A stretch of DNA of 64,000 bases from Myxocyprinus asiaticus (Eukaryota; Chordata; Actinopteri; Cypriniformes; Catostomidae). Each line of letters starts with the position of its first letter. Within the stretch, counting starts at the first letter, position 1. Of the stretch, positions 11,525 to 23,314 are shown in pieces. The stretch lies in contig NC_059368.1 of the NCBI RefSeq assembly GCF_019703515.2, forward strand, positions 28,637,289-28,701,288. Direction: 5' to 3'. The notes under the pieces were generated by a model. It worked only from the letters and a program-made list of their open reading frames with translations, was not told the DNA's origin and searched no databases. The translations under genes were made by a program, and so were the position numbers.

Positions 11525-11864
11525 CTGCACTCATTAAGCCTAGGCAACCAGGGCTTCAGAGTGTGTGTTCACAAAGGTATACAAACTTATAGGCAGCCAG
11601 AAGTTTGAAACCATTCAGAAGAGGGAGATAGTCTCTTCTAGGAGAAATGAAGATAGGCTTCCTGGAGAAAACACTCAGAAACCACACTTCCCAATTGCTA
11701 GCAGTGCTTCACCGAGAAGACCTCTCATAAACCAATCCGCAAAACTATAAAGATGTAAACAGTGATGAAACAGTTCTCTGATATAAACTGAAGCACTCTT
11801 CAAAACTAACTGCACAAAATATCGGCACAATTGATTCCATCAAGCGAGGATGAAGAGCAGATCA
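11525..11864. other. DIRS 1 residue without readable coding sequence
   Basis: Lies between repeat A and the outer DIRS terminus, where gag would be expected. No open frame with recognisable gag motifs remains. Confidence 0.4.
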
Positions 11865-12010
11865 AGGAGATGTGTTCAGGGGCTTTTATAGCTAAAGACG
11901 CGTCACGTGTCACGGTGTGGCAACTCTTTAATTCGATTCTTTGTCAATGCACAAGAATTTTCCAATAGTCTGTGTTTGGCGGTCTGGAATGAAAGGAAAT
12001 AGAACAACTG
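11865..12010 (-). repeat. DIRS 1 terminal inverted repeat (5' end of element)
   Basis: Reverse complement of the 7620-7715 terminus. The outermost part (GGCGGTCTGGAATGAAAGG) pairs with the internal complementary region at about 7798-7832. Confidence 0.8.
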
Positions 12011-12332
12011 TTATGTTTAGCATTTTTCCTATGCTAACATAGCGCTGTTTGGATAGAGTAAAGTTTACATATTTGGCTTGAACTGCCAGATGCATTTACA
12101 CTTGACCGAGTTTTGTCTGGAATATGTCTCAAATCACCTCCATTTACACTTGGTCTTTTCATGATCGGATAGCTACAGTATCCGATCAGCAAAAATGCAT
12201 GAATTGACTAAGTGCGAATACCCCCATAGACTTATATTGTTCTATATAAGAATCTATTTAAAATTACTTTAGAACCATAACCTAAGCCCTAAAAGAAAAT
12301 GTTTTGAATTTTTAGAATAATAATAATAATAA

Positions 12333-12363
<31 letters not shown>

Positions 12364-13977
12364 TATTTGGTTTAAGGACTTCCCCAAAAGGAGGTTGTCA
12401 GATTTAGCTCATTTTGGGGACAATTTGGTCCACAATCTATAGCTAAATAAAAAAAAATAAAAAAAATAAAAATGTCTGTTGCCTCATTTGCTATTATTAT
12501 TATTGCTTTTATATTTATTTGAAAAAAATTATATTATAAATCATCATCATCGATTCAAAACACCTCAGCATAAATAGAGCCTTCATTCCTCAGTCAGCAA
12601 CTTTGTCACAGTATACAGGAATTAAGAATGTTTCAGACCATAAATAAATGATTAAATCTGAACGTAGACATTAAGCACCAATCCTACACAAACACAAAGC
12701 CCAGGATCTATTCCAAGCATTAATTCTGAAGAATGCAGTCATAGCTTATGTCTGTCTAATATTAATGCACAATTTTCCATTGAGAACTGTCCCCTCACTG
12801 TTTCTTTCTAACTGCTTTATCAGCACAAAATCTCTAACAAAAGATAATGACAACTACAAAAACAAAATGTGCAATTAGCAGCTGCCCCATGTTCATTTTG
12901 GCGTGTGTGTGTGTGTGTGCGTGTGTGTACAGGTTTGGCTATACTTGTGAGTGCCACATTTTTGAAAATGTCCTTACTAATATAGTGAAACTGGTAGACA
13001 ACCCACTAGTGAGGGCATTTTAGGTGGTCCTCACTAGTAAAAAAGGCCCATAAATCAGCCGAATCATGTTTAGCTTTATATCTACATATATGCACAGGTT
13101 TCTGTGAGGGTTAGGTTTAGTGGATAGAATATATCTTTAGCCTGCTATGAAATCAATGGAAGTCTGAGATGTCCTCACTTATATAGTGGAAAAAAAAAAA
13201 AAAAAAGTTATTTGTATAATTTATTAATTAATTTATTTATTTATTTATTTATTTGCAAGAGAGGCACTTTGAGTACCTTTAATTAACCACCTTCACCGAA
13301 GTTAAAAAATATTTTTCACTTGTTCACTTCTTAAACATTTAGTAATAATTGGTTGTATTGGGAACCCACCTTGAAAATTACACTGTACAGTATGGTACCC
13401 ACAGTATGCATTCAGTATAAAGCATCCTGTTATCAGTGTATTTAGATTTCAATATTATGTCATTCAGTAAATAAATCTAATTTAAAAAGTCTTACCGAGA
13501 ATGTTAAGACCCCAATAATGACAAGCAAAACCACATGGAATCTTTGCCTGCTGAAAGCTCAGTAGATTTCCACGGAATTCGAACACTGGTGATTTTGCTA
13601 ATTGACTGCAATAAGATTCACCAAAACAAGAGGTTTCTCAATGTTAACACTTGCAAAACAATCAAACACTGGCAAAAGTGTTATCAGATAAAATTTTAAT
13701 GGTGTGCGAAAAACACTTTTACAAGGAAAAGTGTAGTCTTAAATATCACTGTGCCTTGTTTACTAAACAATAAAAACTGATGTGTTAGTGAGTGCTTGTT
13801 AGCCTGGTCAAACTGAAGCACCTTGATTTGCAAGCAAAGTATGAACTACAGATAGATTAGAAGGGTGAATGTGTAAAAGACATGAGGGAAGACAGCAAGA
13901 GAAAAGAGGGTGTTGTAGGAAACAGTATGTGTGAGCTAGGAATTAATTTAAACTGTCCTTATTCTACATCATTATTA
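12011..13977. other. Non-coding DNA with simple repeats and a dispersed fish repeat
   Basis: Contains (AAT)n at about 12318-12362, (GT)n at 12903-12928, an A tract at 13191-13206 and (TTTA)n at about 13228-13253. The stretch 12930-13180 (GTCCTCACTAGT, GTGAGGGTTAGGTTTAG, GATGTCCTCACTTATATAG) belongs to the widespread fish 'GTCCTCAC' intergenic repeat. No gene was seen. Confidence 0.55.
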
Positions 13978-14904
13978 TGTAAGGACATTTATAATGGAAT
14001 TAGTCACGTTCGACAGCCATTATAAGCAAGATAAATGACAAATAACTAGATTATTTGTCTGAATAAAATTCTCCACCATTAAAATCGTAATACAACATCT
14101 CATTGTATCCGCTCACAATTTCTATTGTAAGGAATTAGCTTTAATAAGGGAATTATGATTAATTCACTTATTGGAGTAATATTATTCTCATGGCTTATAG
14201 AAAATAATATCACACATATTTAGGTATAGCTTTGAAGCGAAATCTTTTAAAAACAGGGATGAGATTATTTATCAAAATATACCACAGTCAAATTATCTTT
14301 GAATACAAACAAACTTTATTGCTATTCTAAACATAAAACTAATCTAACACATACAACATGAAACAGGTTGGTGAGTAGTGACAGAATGTGAAATAAACGA
14401 TCAATACAGAGAAAATGAACTTTATGGAGTCTGTAGACAAAGCCTTAAGAACCATTTATCCTTCTTTGAGTCTAAATCAATTTGCAATCGGATTATCCAA
14501 AGTATTTAACTAATACACCAGCACTTTGAGCAAAAGTCTGGAGATGTACTTGTGTGTCATTGCGTTTCCTTGCATTGCGTTTCCTTGTGTTGCTTGGTTC
14601 TTTGGCATTTGAAGAAAGTTCGTTCCATCGATGTCTTGGACTCTGTTCTGATCGCGGATAGTTATTGTCTGGATGCATGATGAGGTGGGCTTTGAAGTGA
14701 GGCCATCCGCAAGGAGGACTCCCATTGGGTGTGTGAAACGTAGAGTAGAGAATGAGAGGCTTCCTCGGGACTTCGGGTCCTGAGGGTCCTTGGACTCTAC
14801 ATGGCACGAAGGAGTGAAAAGCAAGAGATTAAAAGGTTGGGTTTTTCTGGATTCAAGTCATATTGCTAGCAATTGTTCACTTCTTCTGCATCTAATATCC
14901 TACA
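13978..14904 (-). mobile_element. LTR-like repeat B, inverted relative of repeat A
   Basis: On the minus strand it begins TGTAGGATATTAGATGCAG at 14904 and ends ...CCTTACA at 13978. It shares the start, the AATAAAGTTTGTTTGTATTC polyadenylation region and a TGGCTGTCGAACGTGAC motif with repeat A, and is about half its length. A short open frame inside it (about 14493-14824) has no recognisable domain. Confidence 0.6.
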
Positions 14905-15479
14905 GTGTTCTCTTGCTGTCTTTAAAAACAGTTATTTCAAGGGGAAAATGCTACACTTGCTGAAGAGGTTGGGCCTGCTGCAGCACAGGCCCCTCAGACA
15001 GCCAAGTCCCCTTTCACAATCTCACTCTTTAAAAAAATAAAAAAAAAAAAAAAACTTCCCTCATCTACTTCTGTCTATCTGTATTAGATTGGCTATGATT
15101 CCTTTTTGCTGCAGGCAAGTGTTAGGAAGGCAACACAAGCAGATGGATGGTGAACCCAGATGCAGGAACTTTACTGAAACACAGGTAAGTAAACAGGTGA
15201 GTAGAATGGTAAATGAACTTAACTGTTTCAGAGTAATGAAGATTGTAGCTGTTGTTGATTGATTCACACGAGTGAAGAGAGTACGAAGATTAATAACACC
15301 ACTGTGGAAGAGCAGTGAGGTCTGTGTGATCCTAATGGAGAGTATTTGCTGTGGCGAGTATTTGAGCTGTCCTTGACTGCTAGTGAATTTGTGTGCAGGT
15401 GATTAGAAGCTCGGGGAGAGTGATGGGTGGAGGCGTGACAGCAAGAGAGCTGGTCTCTTCAACCATACTTTACAAGCAC
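14905..15479. other. Unassigned DNA
   Basis: Includes an A-rich tract at 15032-15055. Nothing else was recognised. Confidence 0.4.
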
Positions 15480-15487
15480 ACACACAT
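15480..15487. repeat. Target-site duplication, left (ACACACAT)
   Basis: Identical to 17027-17034. Confidence 0.7.
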
Positions 15488-17026
15488 CAAGGTTATTTTC
15501 GTAAACTAAAACTGAAATGAAAAAAAATTATTGATTTAAAAAACATTTTTGTAAACTGAAATAAAATAAATATTTCAAAATAAATGAAAAACTAAAACTA
15601 AACTAAACTAACAGCAGTTATTAAAAAACGAACTGAAATAAATTAAAAATTCTCAAAAATAAATGACCGTTTTCATAATCAACGAGCTCATCGCATGGCG
15701 GGAAAATCTGACCTGTGTGTGTGTTTGAGATGTGTTCATCTTCAGAGCCGCAGAGCCATACACTATTGGGCTGTTTAGGTGAATACCTGCAGGTGGTGTT
15801 GTGGCATGTAATGCACATGAGGTTAGCTGAAACTGAAAGACTGATATATGAAGACGTCTCGGACATGAATTATGGCTGGTAGGAAGTCTTTATTTAAAAA
15901 CAAGTATAAAAACATTTTTCACGATCTTCTATAATATTTTCAGGTCCTACAGTGGCAAAGGCTGGCATACTGGGGTAATAGGTGCAATACTATGGCAAAG
16001 GCTCTAGCGTGTTAGCATTAGTGCATGTAAACATAACAAATTACACATAATCTAATGCAAATATCTTTCAATCATCGAGTTGTTATAACAGCTGCTTTTA
16101 CTGATTTTATGTGGATTCCATTCATAGAATGAAGCAGAAAGCATAATATTTCTAGAATATGCAGCCTGAGTCCAGTGCCAGATCCATAACTGTTCACTGA
16201 ACCTATACAAATACCAGTGATCGCATGAAAATACTGACAAACCATACATTTTCTTAGTCATCTATATATTCATGACATCTTTCATCAGACAAAACATTAT
16301 TTGTTCGCTTTATACAGAGTTTATAGGTATAGATTCGAATGAGGAAGTCTGTTCATGTGGTCTCTGATGTGAAACACATTTTCTTCATGTCCATATTTGG
16401 ATCATTTCTGCGCTGCAGCAGCCTCTGACATTGTGGATGAATGGATAACATACTATATTTAACAGACGACCACGGATTTCAAAATTATACAAGACACGTA
16501 TCATATTCTATGCAGTAAATGTAAACATATATAAACAAAGTGATGGAGTGCCTGCCGTTGGTACAGTGAGCCTCAACAGTTTAACAAGATTTCATGTTTA
16601 ACATGAATTTGAGTTCATTTGAAATTTTCATACATTTAACTTTTACACTTTCGTTACTATGTTTAATCTCAAACCATTATGTTATTGTTATTATGCACAA
16701 GTATGCTGAGTCTAAATAAAATGTGCAAATATTTAACTGTTTGGTTTTGCTTTAAGTGTATTGTGTAAGTATGCCAAGCTTAAATTCAAATGTCTTGCTT
16801 TGGTCTACACTCTGAAAGTGTTCTGTTAACTCTCAAAACTATAATTACTAAAACTGAAACTAAAATATATAAAAACAAAATAGAAATGTGTTTACAAAAT
16901 AAAAACTAAACTAAAACTAACAAAATCATTAATGAAACTAACTAAAACTAAACAGAAATTTATAGCAAATTTGAAAACGATATAAAATTAAAACTGATTT
17001 GAAAATGCAAAACTATAATAACCTTG
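15488..17026. mobile_element. Non-autonomous hAT-like element (1.54 kb)
   Basis: Starts CAAGGTTATT at 15488 and ends AATAACCTTG at 17026, a perfect 10-bp terminal inverted repeat. It is flanked by ACACACAT on both sides (15480-15487 and 17027-17034), an 8-bp duplication typical of hAT transposition. Both subterminal regions are rich in repeated ACTAAAACT and AACTAAACT words, as in many hAT non-autonomous elements. No transposase is encoded. Caution: the target is a CA-rich sequence, so part of the match could be chance. Confidence 0.75.
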
Positions 17027-17034
17027 ACACACAT
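17027..17034. repeat. Target-site duplication, right (ACACACAT)
   Basis: Identical to 15480-15487. Confidence 0.7.
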
Positions 17035-17699
17035 ATGCACACAATCAATTTCTCACTCCTCTACGTTCTCCATTATCACTTACATATACATAGCCTTAGA
17101 GAAGGCAGAGCTGCAATCTCTCTCTTTCTCTCTCCCTCTCTCTCAGACCACTCAGAACACGAGATCAGCCCATAAAAAGAAGGCCTCGCGCTGCAGACGC
17201 TGGATTTAAACTGGACACATCTCTGAAATCTTCAGTCAGACACAAACAAGAACAAAGACCCTGCAACTGGATGTTTTTTTGCTTTACTGTCTGTTTCTAT
17301 CGATCTTACATCTCACTTTTGGCGCATTTAAATATTTTAGTTCATGTATAAATATCACATATAGCACTTTCGCACTTTGTTCAATTAACGTGATCCATTT
17401 TTTAACAAAAAAATATGTGTGTTGAAGTCTGTAAGCACATAATCCATAAAACTTAACTGAAACTTTAGCTCTACCATTGATTTCAATGGAGCAAAAGCAA
17501 TGCTCATTGGACGAGATTCTCTAAACATGCCATTTTGTGTCCCGCCTGGATGCCATGCTTCACTGGGAGTCTATAAGAGCACCTTTAGTACTATTTTCAA
17601 TTGAAATTTGATTGTTTATTGAATATTGGGCTTTATTTGAACATTGGGTATTATTTGAGCTGTAAAGTTGTTAAATCATTGTTTTTATGGTCATTTTAG
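17035..17699. other. Unassigned DNA with a CT-rich tract
   Basis: A (CT)n-rich tract lies at 17117-17147. The following 100 bases have slightly higher GC, but there is no convincing exon. Confidence 0.4.
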
Positions 17700-18060
17700 G
17701 GTTTAAGGTGTTATGTCATTATGGCAACGAAGTTGTAAAATTAGATATAACTTTACACAGAAAAGATTAAAGAAAAAGTGATTTTATCACTAAAATCAAG
17801 TTAACATGTATATTGTTTATGTTTTGTGGCTATACTTTTGAAACAGTATTTTTAATGTTTACGGATTGGCCCCAATCACTTCCGTCATAAGTAGGCTACC
17901 TAATTGTAACCAAGATATTTGCTTTTTCTAAAGGAAAGGAGTGACAAGTTAAAATCTTTGGGTAATCAACATTATGCCACAAATACTGTCGATTGAGCTG
18001 AACTTGTATTAAACCCGGAATATTCCTTCAAGTAATTTCATTACTAAGTAATATTTTGAG
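17700..18060. repeat. Dispersed repeat, uninterrupted copy
   Basis: Matches 38400-38543 joined to 40981-41060 (for example ATATTGTTTATGTTTTGTGG, TATACTTTTGAAACAG, AACCCGGAATATTCCTT). It serves as the 'empty-site' version for the gypsy D insertion. Confidence 0.75.
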
Positions 18061-19255
18061 AGGAAATTAGTAGGAGCAACATTGCATACACCTAAATAAT
18101 AATAAAAATAAATAGGTATGTACACATTTCGCCATTGAAACATGATCTATGCTTCCCCAATCTTGAAAAGCATACACCGGTATATGTGTGTGTGTATTTG
18201 GTCAAAAAAAGAATGGATGAACTAGCTGTCCAATAGATAGGGCAGTTGTTGAATAGACACATAACTGGAAAACTTTTCCAGCTATATTGTGTTGAAAGGA
18301 ATTGAACTCAGCTTGGTTGTATGTGTGTACACAAAATAGTGTCTTCTTGAATTTCTGTCACTAAGACATCCGCAACCCATCTAGGAGGCATTAGCAGCAA
18401 CCCTGGCGCTCTCTCCTTTCAGCAGATGTTAATGTGCTTTTATGCTTGCTCTGAGCATAAGGGGAATTGGGTTAGGTACTTGGTGAGTACTGCAGACAGT
18501 TGAAGCAATGCTTGGATCTGCACTTAGCAGTTCACAGCTATCTCTCTGTGGGACATTAGCCTAGCACTTACACAAGCTACAGTACATAGTAGCTCGCCTT
18601 TGCATGGCTGCCACATAGTGTATTCACAAATTAGCTGCAATCATGGCTGTTTTAATGTAAAATGGAAATGCTTTTAATGTGCTCTGTGCCAAATTCAGGA
18701 TAAATCCTCTAGTGCTGCTAATCTCTTGCATTAAACAAGATGCTTCCACACTTTGCCTTCAATAAAACATGTTATTAAGTGGATGAGGCCAAGGAATCCT
18801 CTCTCCCTCATGTCCTCACTTTTTTGGTGACACCGGACCAAACTGAGGTTTCAACCTTCATCTCTCGCTCTAAGAACTGAGCAAAAAAAAAAAAAAAAAA
18901 AAAAAATAATCCTTAAGAAGTAGATGGTGGCTTGTTTTAGTCACATCTGGTTGAGTCTGGCTCTAATCCTGATCTGCACACTGGATGAGAGAGCAGTGGA
19001 TTATGGGAAGAATAATCTGCACTTAGATTTTCAGCATTCCAGATCTAAACTTGAATTAGTCTGATGTGACGAAAGCTAAGTGGCTCAGCTGTACAAAGAT
19101 AGGCAAGAAAATATTCTTAACGAGGGATAAACAACAATCTTTCAAGATTTCAGAATATGCAAAAGAAAAAATAATACAAAAGACATACAAATAGCAACAG
19201 AGTTCAGCATGCTCTTAAGAAAATATTATCTTCGCAATGCAAAGTCTATAGGTGT
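18061..19255. other. Unassigned non-coding DNA
   Basis: An A tract lies at 18883-18906. No coding signal or repeat was recognised. Confidence 0.4.
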
Positions 19256-19404
19256 TTCATTACTGCTTTGAAAGACAGAAAGATATTCAGACAGAATTCA
19301 CATGCAACATTAAAGGGTGAAGGATACAGGGGTGACTGTATCATCATATATTCAGTCTTATTGAAGTACTCTGTCTGGTCTTGACATGCAATTTTTGTCA
19401 AATT
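19256..19404 (-). repeat. Source copy of the segment duplicated into gypsy B
   Basis: About 149 bp that reappears in inverted orientation at 26141-26287 with roughly 95% identity by eye. It lies about 370 bp outside the 5' LTR of gypsy B. Confidence 0.88.
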
Positions 19405-20022
19405 ACCCATACTTTGCCACTCATGTAACAGTCTTGTTGACTCTGTTAAGTCTTTGTAAAAGACAGAATTTAAAGCACAGACTGATTTTAGCAAAAGAAA
19501 AATCAACCTACAGTTTCCAATTTCACTGTGAGATCAGTCTGAAATAGTGCAAGCAAATAGCATTCGAGTGCGGGCTGTGAAGGAGCCTATCAATAAAGAC
19601 TGTTTAGCTGAGATGGACCACTTAAATTACTGATTGTCCTTACAGGTAAAAGAGCCAATTACATTTTTGATGGAGAAATTAACTCAAGAATTGCATGCAC
19701 ATTTGTCTAATTCTTCCTTCACTGAACAAGTCAGTGTTTTGAGTCTAAACACAAGACAAGTTATTTAATAATGTTAATAAGGGGAGAAATTTAATTTAAT
19801 TTAACTCTAGTCATAAATTGGACGTGGCCCCTTTAACCCTTTCGTTTGTACCATCACATATATTTGATGGTTAATAACTGGCCCCCGCAGAGTAGCGTCA
19901 TGTGTTACTGCAACAGCCAGTTATGTTACAAGCTGCCAAATTCAAATCGGCTTTCACACTGACACAGGCTGCACTGGTCAAGCACCTGTAATTTATATTC
20001 GCTAAAACATTTACTCATATGG

Positions 20023-20557
20023 TCTTTTGAAGCACATGATAAGCATATTTTATACACATAAATCCAACTAGTCATCAAAGTACCACGATAAAAAGTTTAC
20101 ATATGCATTCATATATGCACAGTCAACACATCAAACGCGATCTTCCTCTGATGCGTGCTGCCATGTTTGTTTACATTAGTAGCGGATGTCACACTAACTA
20201 CTACTCAAAGAGTCTTTTCATGCACGATACATTTATTTCATGTAACAAAGAGCCAAGTTGTCATCAAAGTACCACGACAAACATTCACAGCTTATATAAG
20301 CACAGCATCACATCTAAACGCGATCTTTACATGCAAGCATAGTCTGCTTATTAGGTACAGATGCAGTTTTCATTCACACAAACAGCAACTCAAACAGTCT
20401 TTTCAGGCATATGATATGTTTGTTTTCTGAAACGGACAGCCAAACGATCACAAAAGCACCACAATAACAGTTAAAAACTTGTATACTCACAGTGAACACA
20501 TGCTGATCGAGCACGATTATCCAATGCATGCAGCCAAGTCTGTTTACATTAGTGCTT
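20023..20557. repeat. Three-copy tandem repeat, period about 187 bp
   Basis: Units start with GTCTTTT at 20023, 20212 and 20397 (spacing 189 and 185). Each repeats the words CATCAAAGTACCACGA or ATCACAAAAGCACCACAA, then a CACATC/AACACATG block and, in units 1 and 3, TGTTTACATTAGT. Confidence 0.8.
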
Positions 20558-20558
20558 G

Positions 20559-20600
20559 ACACACACACGCACGCACGCACGCACACACACACACACACGC
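20559..20600. repeat. (AC)n microsatellite with CACG interruptions
   Basis: AC-rich run containing several GCACGCAC units. Confidence 0.9.
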
Positions 20601-21060
20601 ATTGGTACTCACATCATTACAATGACTCTCCATAGACATAATTTTTAAACTGTACAAACTATATATTGTGTCCCTACCCCTAAATCTATATGGAGTGGTG
20701 GTGGTGTAGTGGACTAAAGCACTGAACTGGTAAGCAGAAGATTGTTGGTTCAATCCCCACAGCCACCACCATTGTGTCCTTGAGCAAAGCACTTAACTCC
20801 AGGTTGCTCCAGGGGGATTGTCCCTGTAATCAGGGTGCTGTAAGTTGCTTTGGACAGAAGCGTCTGCCAAATGCATAAATGTAAACCTCAGAAACCTTTT
20901 GGCATTTTTACATTTTCAAAAAAACATCGTTTAGTATGTCTTTTAAGCAGTTTGAATTATAGGGACACTAGGGGTGTCCTCATAAACCACATTTATAGCA
21001 TAATACCCTCGTAATTACTAGTGTGTAACCTAAAAAAATGTTCCTTGTAAACCACAAAAT
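20601..21060. repeat. Dispersed fish repeat split by a SINE
   Basis: The left part (CTCCATAGACATAATTTTTA, TGTCCCTACCCCTAAATCTA) and the right part (CAGAAACCTTTTGGCATTTT, TAGGGACACTAGGGG) form the widespread fish repeat with a 'CCCTACCCCTAAA' core. The tRNA-derived SINE at 20695-20885 sits inside it. Confidence 0.65.
20695..20885 (+). mobile_element. tRNA-derived SINE, copy 1
   Basis: The head has an A-box-like TGTAGTGGACTAAAG and a B box GGTTCAATCCC, the internal RNA polymerase III promoter of a tRNA-derived SINE. The body runs through TTGAGCAAAGCACTTAACTCC and ends CTGCCAAATGCATAAATGTA. Copy 2 at about 57684-57876 is nearly identical. Confidence 0.88.
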
Positions 21061-21079
21061 CCAACTCTCTCTCTCTCTT

Positions 21080-21120
<41 letters not shown>
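21061..21120. repeat. (CT)n(CA)n microsatellite
   Basis: A run of CT units followed by about 15 CA units. Confidence 0.9.
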
Positions 21121-21125
<5 letters not shown>

Positions 21126-22137
21126 TCTGAGATGTCAAACAGTGCATTGGCAAACCGTACTGCTGACATTATTTGTTCATTTATTTTATAGCTATGTATT
21201 TAAACTAATTAAATAAAACAAATACATCACCGCAGACGTAACCCATTTGTTCACATGTTTGTTATAGTATGTACAGTATTTTTTTTATTTTTTGAAATGA
21301 CAAGAAATCAAAAATTAAAATAAAAAAAAAAAATACTCGTCTACATTCTGCCCCCCTCTACTGGCTGTGCAGGGTCACGTGCGGAAATAACTCACTCTGT
21401 GGGGCACTGCAGGAGAATTTGCGACACCCGCTTTCCAGCACTCTCTCGTGTTACACACGTGTGCTGGTTAGAATGTGAGAACATGTATTGTGCAAGAGAG
21501 CTCCCAGTTTTGTTCATTGGTAGAGAATTCTTGGGAAGCACATGGATTGCATGTGTGTAATTTGACTACGTTTTGTGCACATGTGAGGACTGGCTTCTAC
21601 CATATTTCATTGTACCTTTTTTCATTTCCATTTTTCATATTACAGTATTTCATTTTTGTATCTCATTTTTGTATTCCATTTTTTGTAATTCATTTATTTT
21701 CTTTTTTTTTTTTTTTGTATATGGCCCCATCGACTGCTGTTTTTTTTTTTTTTTTTTTTTTTTAAAGCAGCTGTCAGAATAGGTCAGTATTTTGTTCTTT
21801 TTGAAATACGGTAGAGGTGAAGATAGGTGTCTTTGGGACACAGATTGGAGGCTGTGGTGCAGTGGTCCAGTGAACAGGCATCGGCCAGAGGTGACATGGC
21901 AAGGTGACGAGACTGCTGGACGAGAGAGAGAGAGAGAGAAACACAAGGGTACTGTTTGATGAGACACCTATCCAGTGATTTTCTACAAGCAAGAAAATAA
22001 GTGTATTATACAGACATTTGGCAACATATCCTTTGGTTTCAATGTTATGGACTGATTAAGAGACTTTTTGTTTTGCCCACAAGTGAACTGACACCATGTT
22101 TTACTGAGTTGAACTGAGATAATTTGAACATTTCAAA

Positions 22138-23240
22138 ATGTCACAATCTGATGATGATAGTCCAGTATAACAAAACACTGATGATGAACATGGTGCAGGT
22201 AGTAGTATGCATGATGTTCGGGGACAGATTCTAGAACTCACCAGAAAGCATGACGAGACCATGGCAGCTATCACCAAATTGAGTAGAGAGCCAAGCAGGT
22301 CTTAAATTTATGTGCCAAGAGAACATCACATCCAACCATTTAGTGGTGATTTCAGCAAAAATGGGAGACATGTTGGTGAATTTATTGATGAAGTAGACAG
22401 CATATACATGCTAGAAATCAGACCACAGAGGATCAGTTAGACCTCATACTCTCTCTCTCTCCTAAATGGTGCAGCCTTAGAGGAGATCAGATTATGGATG
22501 GGGAATGAACCAAAGCGACCATATGACCTCTTTGTGTACCTGAGAGAAGCTTTTCAAGAAAAGCACAGTGTGTCTCAGTTATTGCAAGCATTCTATAGCC
22601 GTAAACTTATGGAAGGCCAGGATGTTCGTAATTACTTTCATGTTTGGTCTCAAATTATGAGTTCTATCCTGAAACAGTCATCAAATGCAATATCAAATAT
22701 GATTTGGCAATCTGAGATTAATTCATTGAGGGGATTAGGGATACAGGCCTTAGAAGGAAGCTTCGTAAACTTGTGAGAGACAAGCCATAGTCAGCACTAA
22801 CTGAAGTGTGAGATGAAGCCCTTATGTGGTCTCTAGAAGATCCTAAATCTCGTTTCACAAACAGTGACTGTGCTGTTAGTCAGCAACAGAAGTGTTGTGT
22901 CTGAGACAGCAGAAGCTCAGTGCACTGCTGTTGGCATACCTGAGAAAAACCCTGCTATTCTTGAAGAAGTTTTAAAAATTATAGCAGAACAATGAAAAGC
23001 TATTGGATAGCTAACACAAGCTGTCGAGAATTCACTTTGCAGTGCACTAAGTCAGAACCTGTGGCTCATTGTAAACCCAAGATGCAGCCAAGGTTTACAG
23101 ATGATGGCCAGCCAATATGTTTCCGGTGTAATTGTGTAGGACACATAGCTAAGAGGTGTGTGAAGAAAAACAAACAGACTGTCACAGAGAATGCTAAATC
23201 GTCAGTGCAGCAGGGAAACTTGCACTCTTGTTTGCTGTGA
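22138..23240 (+). pseudogene. Gypsy B gag
   Basis: The frame starts at the ATG at 22138 (MSQSDDD...) and is broken by stops at about 22168, 22302 and 22437. Conserved gag wording is visible: IQPFSGDF, VGEFIDEVDSIY, YDLFVYLREAFQEKHSV. Near the C-terminus a zinc knuckle of the form C-x2-C-x4-H-x4-C is intact (CFRCNCVGHIAKRC, about 23118-23160), identifying the nucleocapsid portion. It would package element RNA in cytoplasmic particles. Two more frame changes separate 22776 from 22992. Confidence 0.85.
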
Positions 23241-23314
23241 GCCAGACAGTGCGAGGGCAGCCCATAGGCTCAGCCAGTATCGATACTTGTTGTGACTGAC
23301 TACTCAAGTGTGCT

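Larger units (their letters stand above)
7585..12010 (-). mobile_element. DIRS-like tyrosine-recombinase retrotransposon 1, degraded and interrupted
   Basis: Lies on the minus strand. Its ends are inverted repeats, not LTRs: about 7620-7715 matches the reverse complement of about 11865-11945 (shared core TCTTTAGCTATAAAAGCCCC). A DIRS-type internal complementary region sits next to the low-coordinate end. Between them are remnants of reverse transcriptase, RNase H and tyrosine recombinase in DIRS order. The gag region and the 5' part of the RT are largely lost or replaced by the LTR-like repeat at 9762-11524. The recombinase is cut off after its N-terminal domain. No integrase or protease is present, as expected for DIRS. 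Confidence 0.85.
19772..21780 (+). repeat. Gypsy B 5' LTR, expanded
   Basis: Shares with the 3' LTR the block AGTCATAAATTGGACGTGGC at about 19808, then GTTACACACGTGT, GAGAACATGTATTG and GGCCCCATCGAC at about 21450-21730. Between the two blocks lie tandem repeats, a SINE and microsatellites that the 3' LTR lacks. The precise 3' limit is uncertain. Confidence 0.7.

Noticed and set aside
14493..14824. Two overlapping 104-codon frames on the minus strand
   Set aside because: They are inside LTR-like repeat B, have low-complexity repeats (GNAMQGNAM) and no relation to the matching part of repeat A at protein level.
17117..17147. CT-rich tract at 17.1 kb as a splice acceptor for a host exon
   Set aside because: The following open frame is short, has no donor with preserved phase and no protein-like pattern.
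20695..20767. A functional tRNA gene at the SINE head
   Set aside because: It has A- and B-box motifs but no proper cloverleaf or anticodon arm, and the same sequence occurs as a longer repeat at 57.7 kb, so it is the SINE head.
21573..21782. Phe-rich open frames near 21.5-21.8 kb and 29.1-29.4 kb
   Set aside because: They come from poly-T tracts and T-rich LTR sequence of gypsy B.
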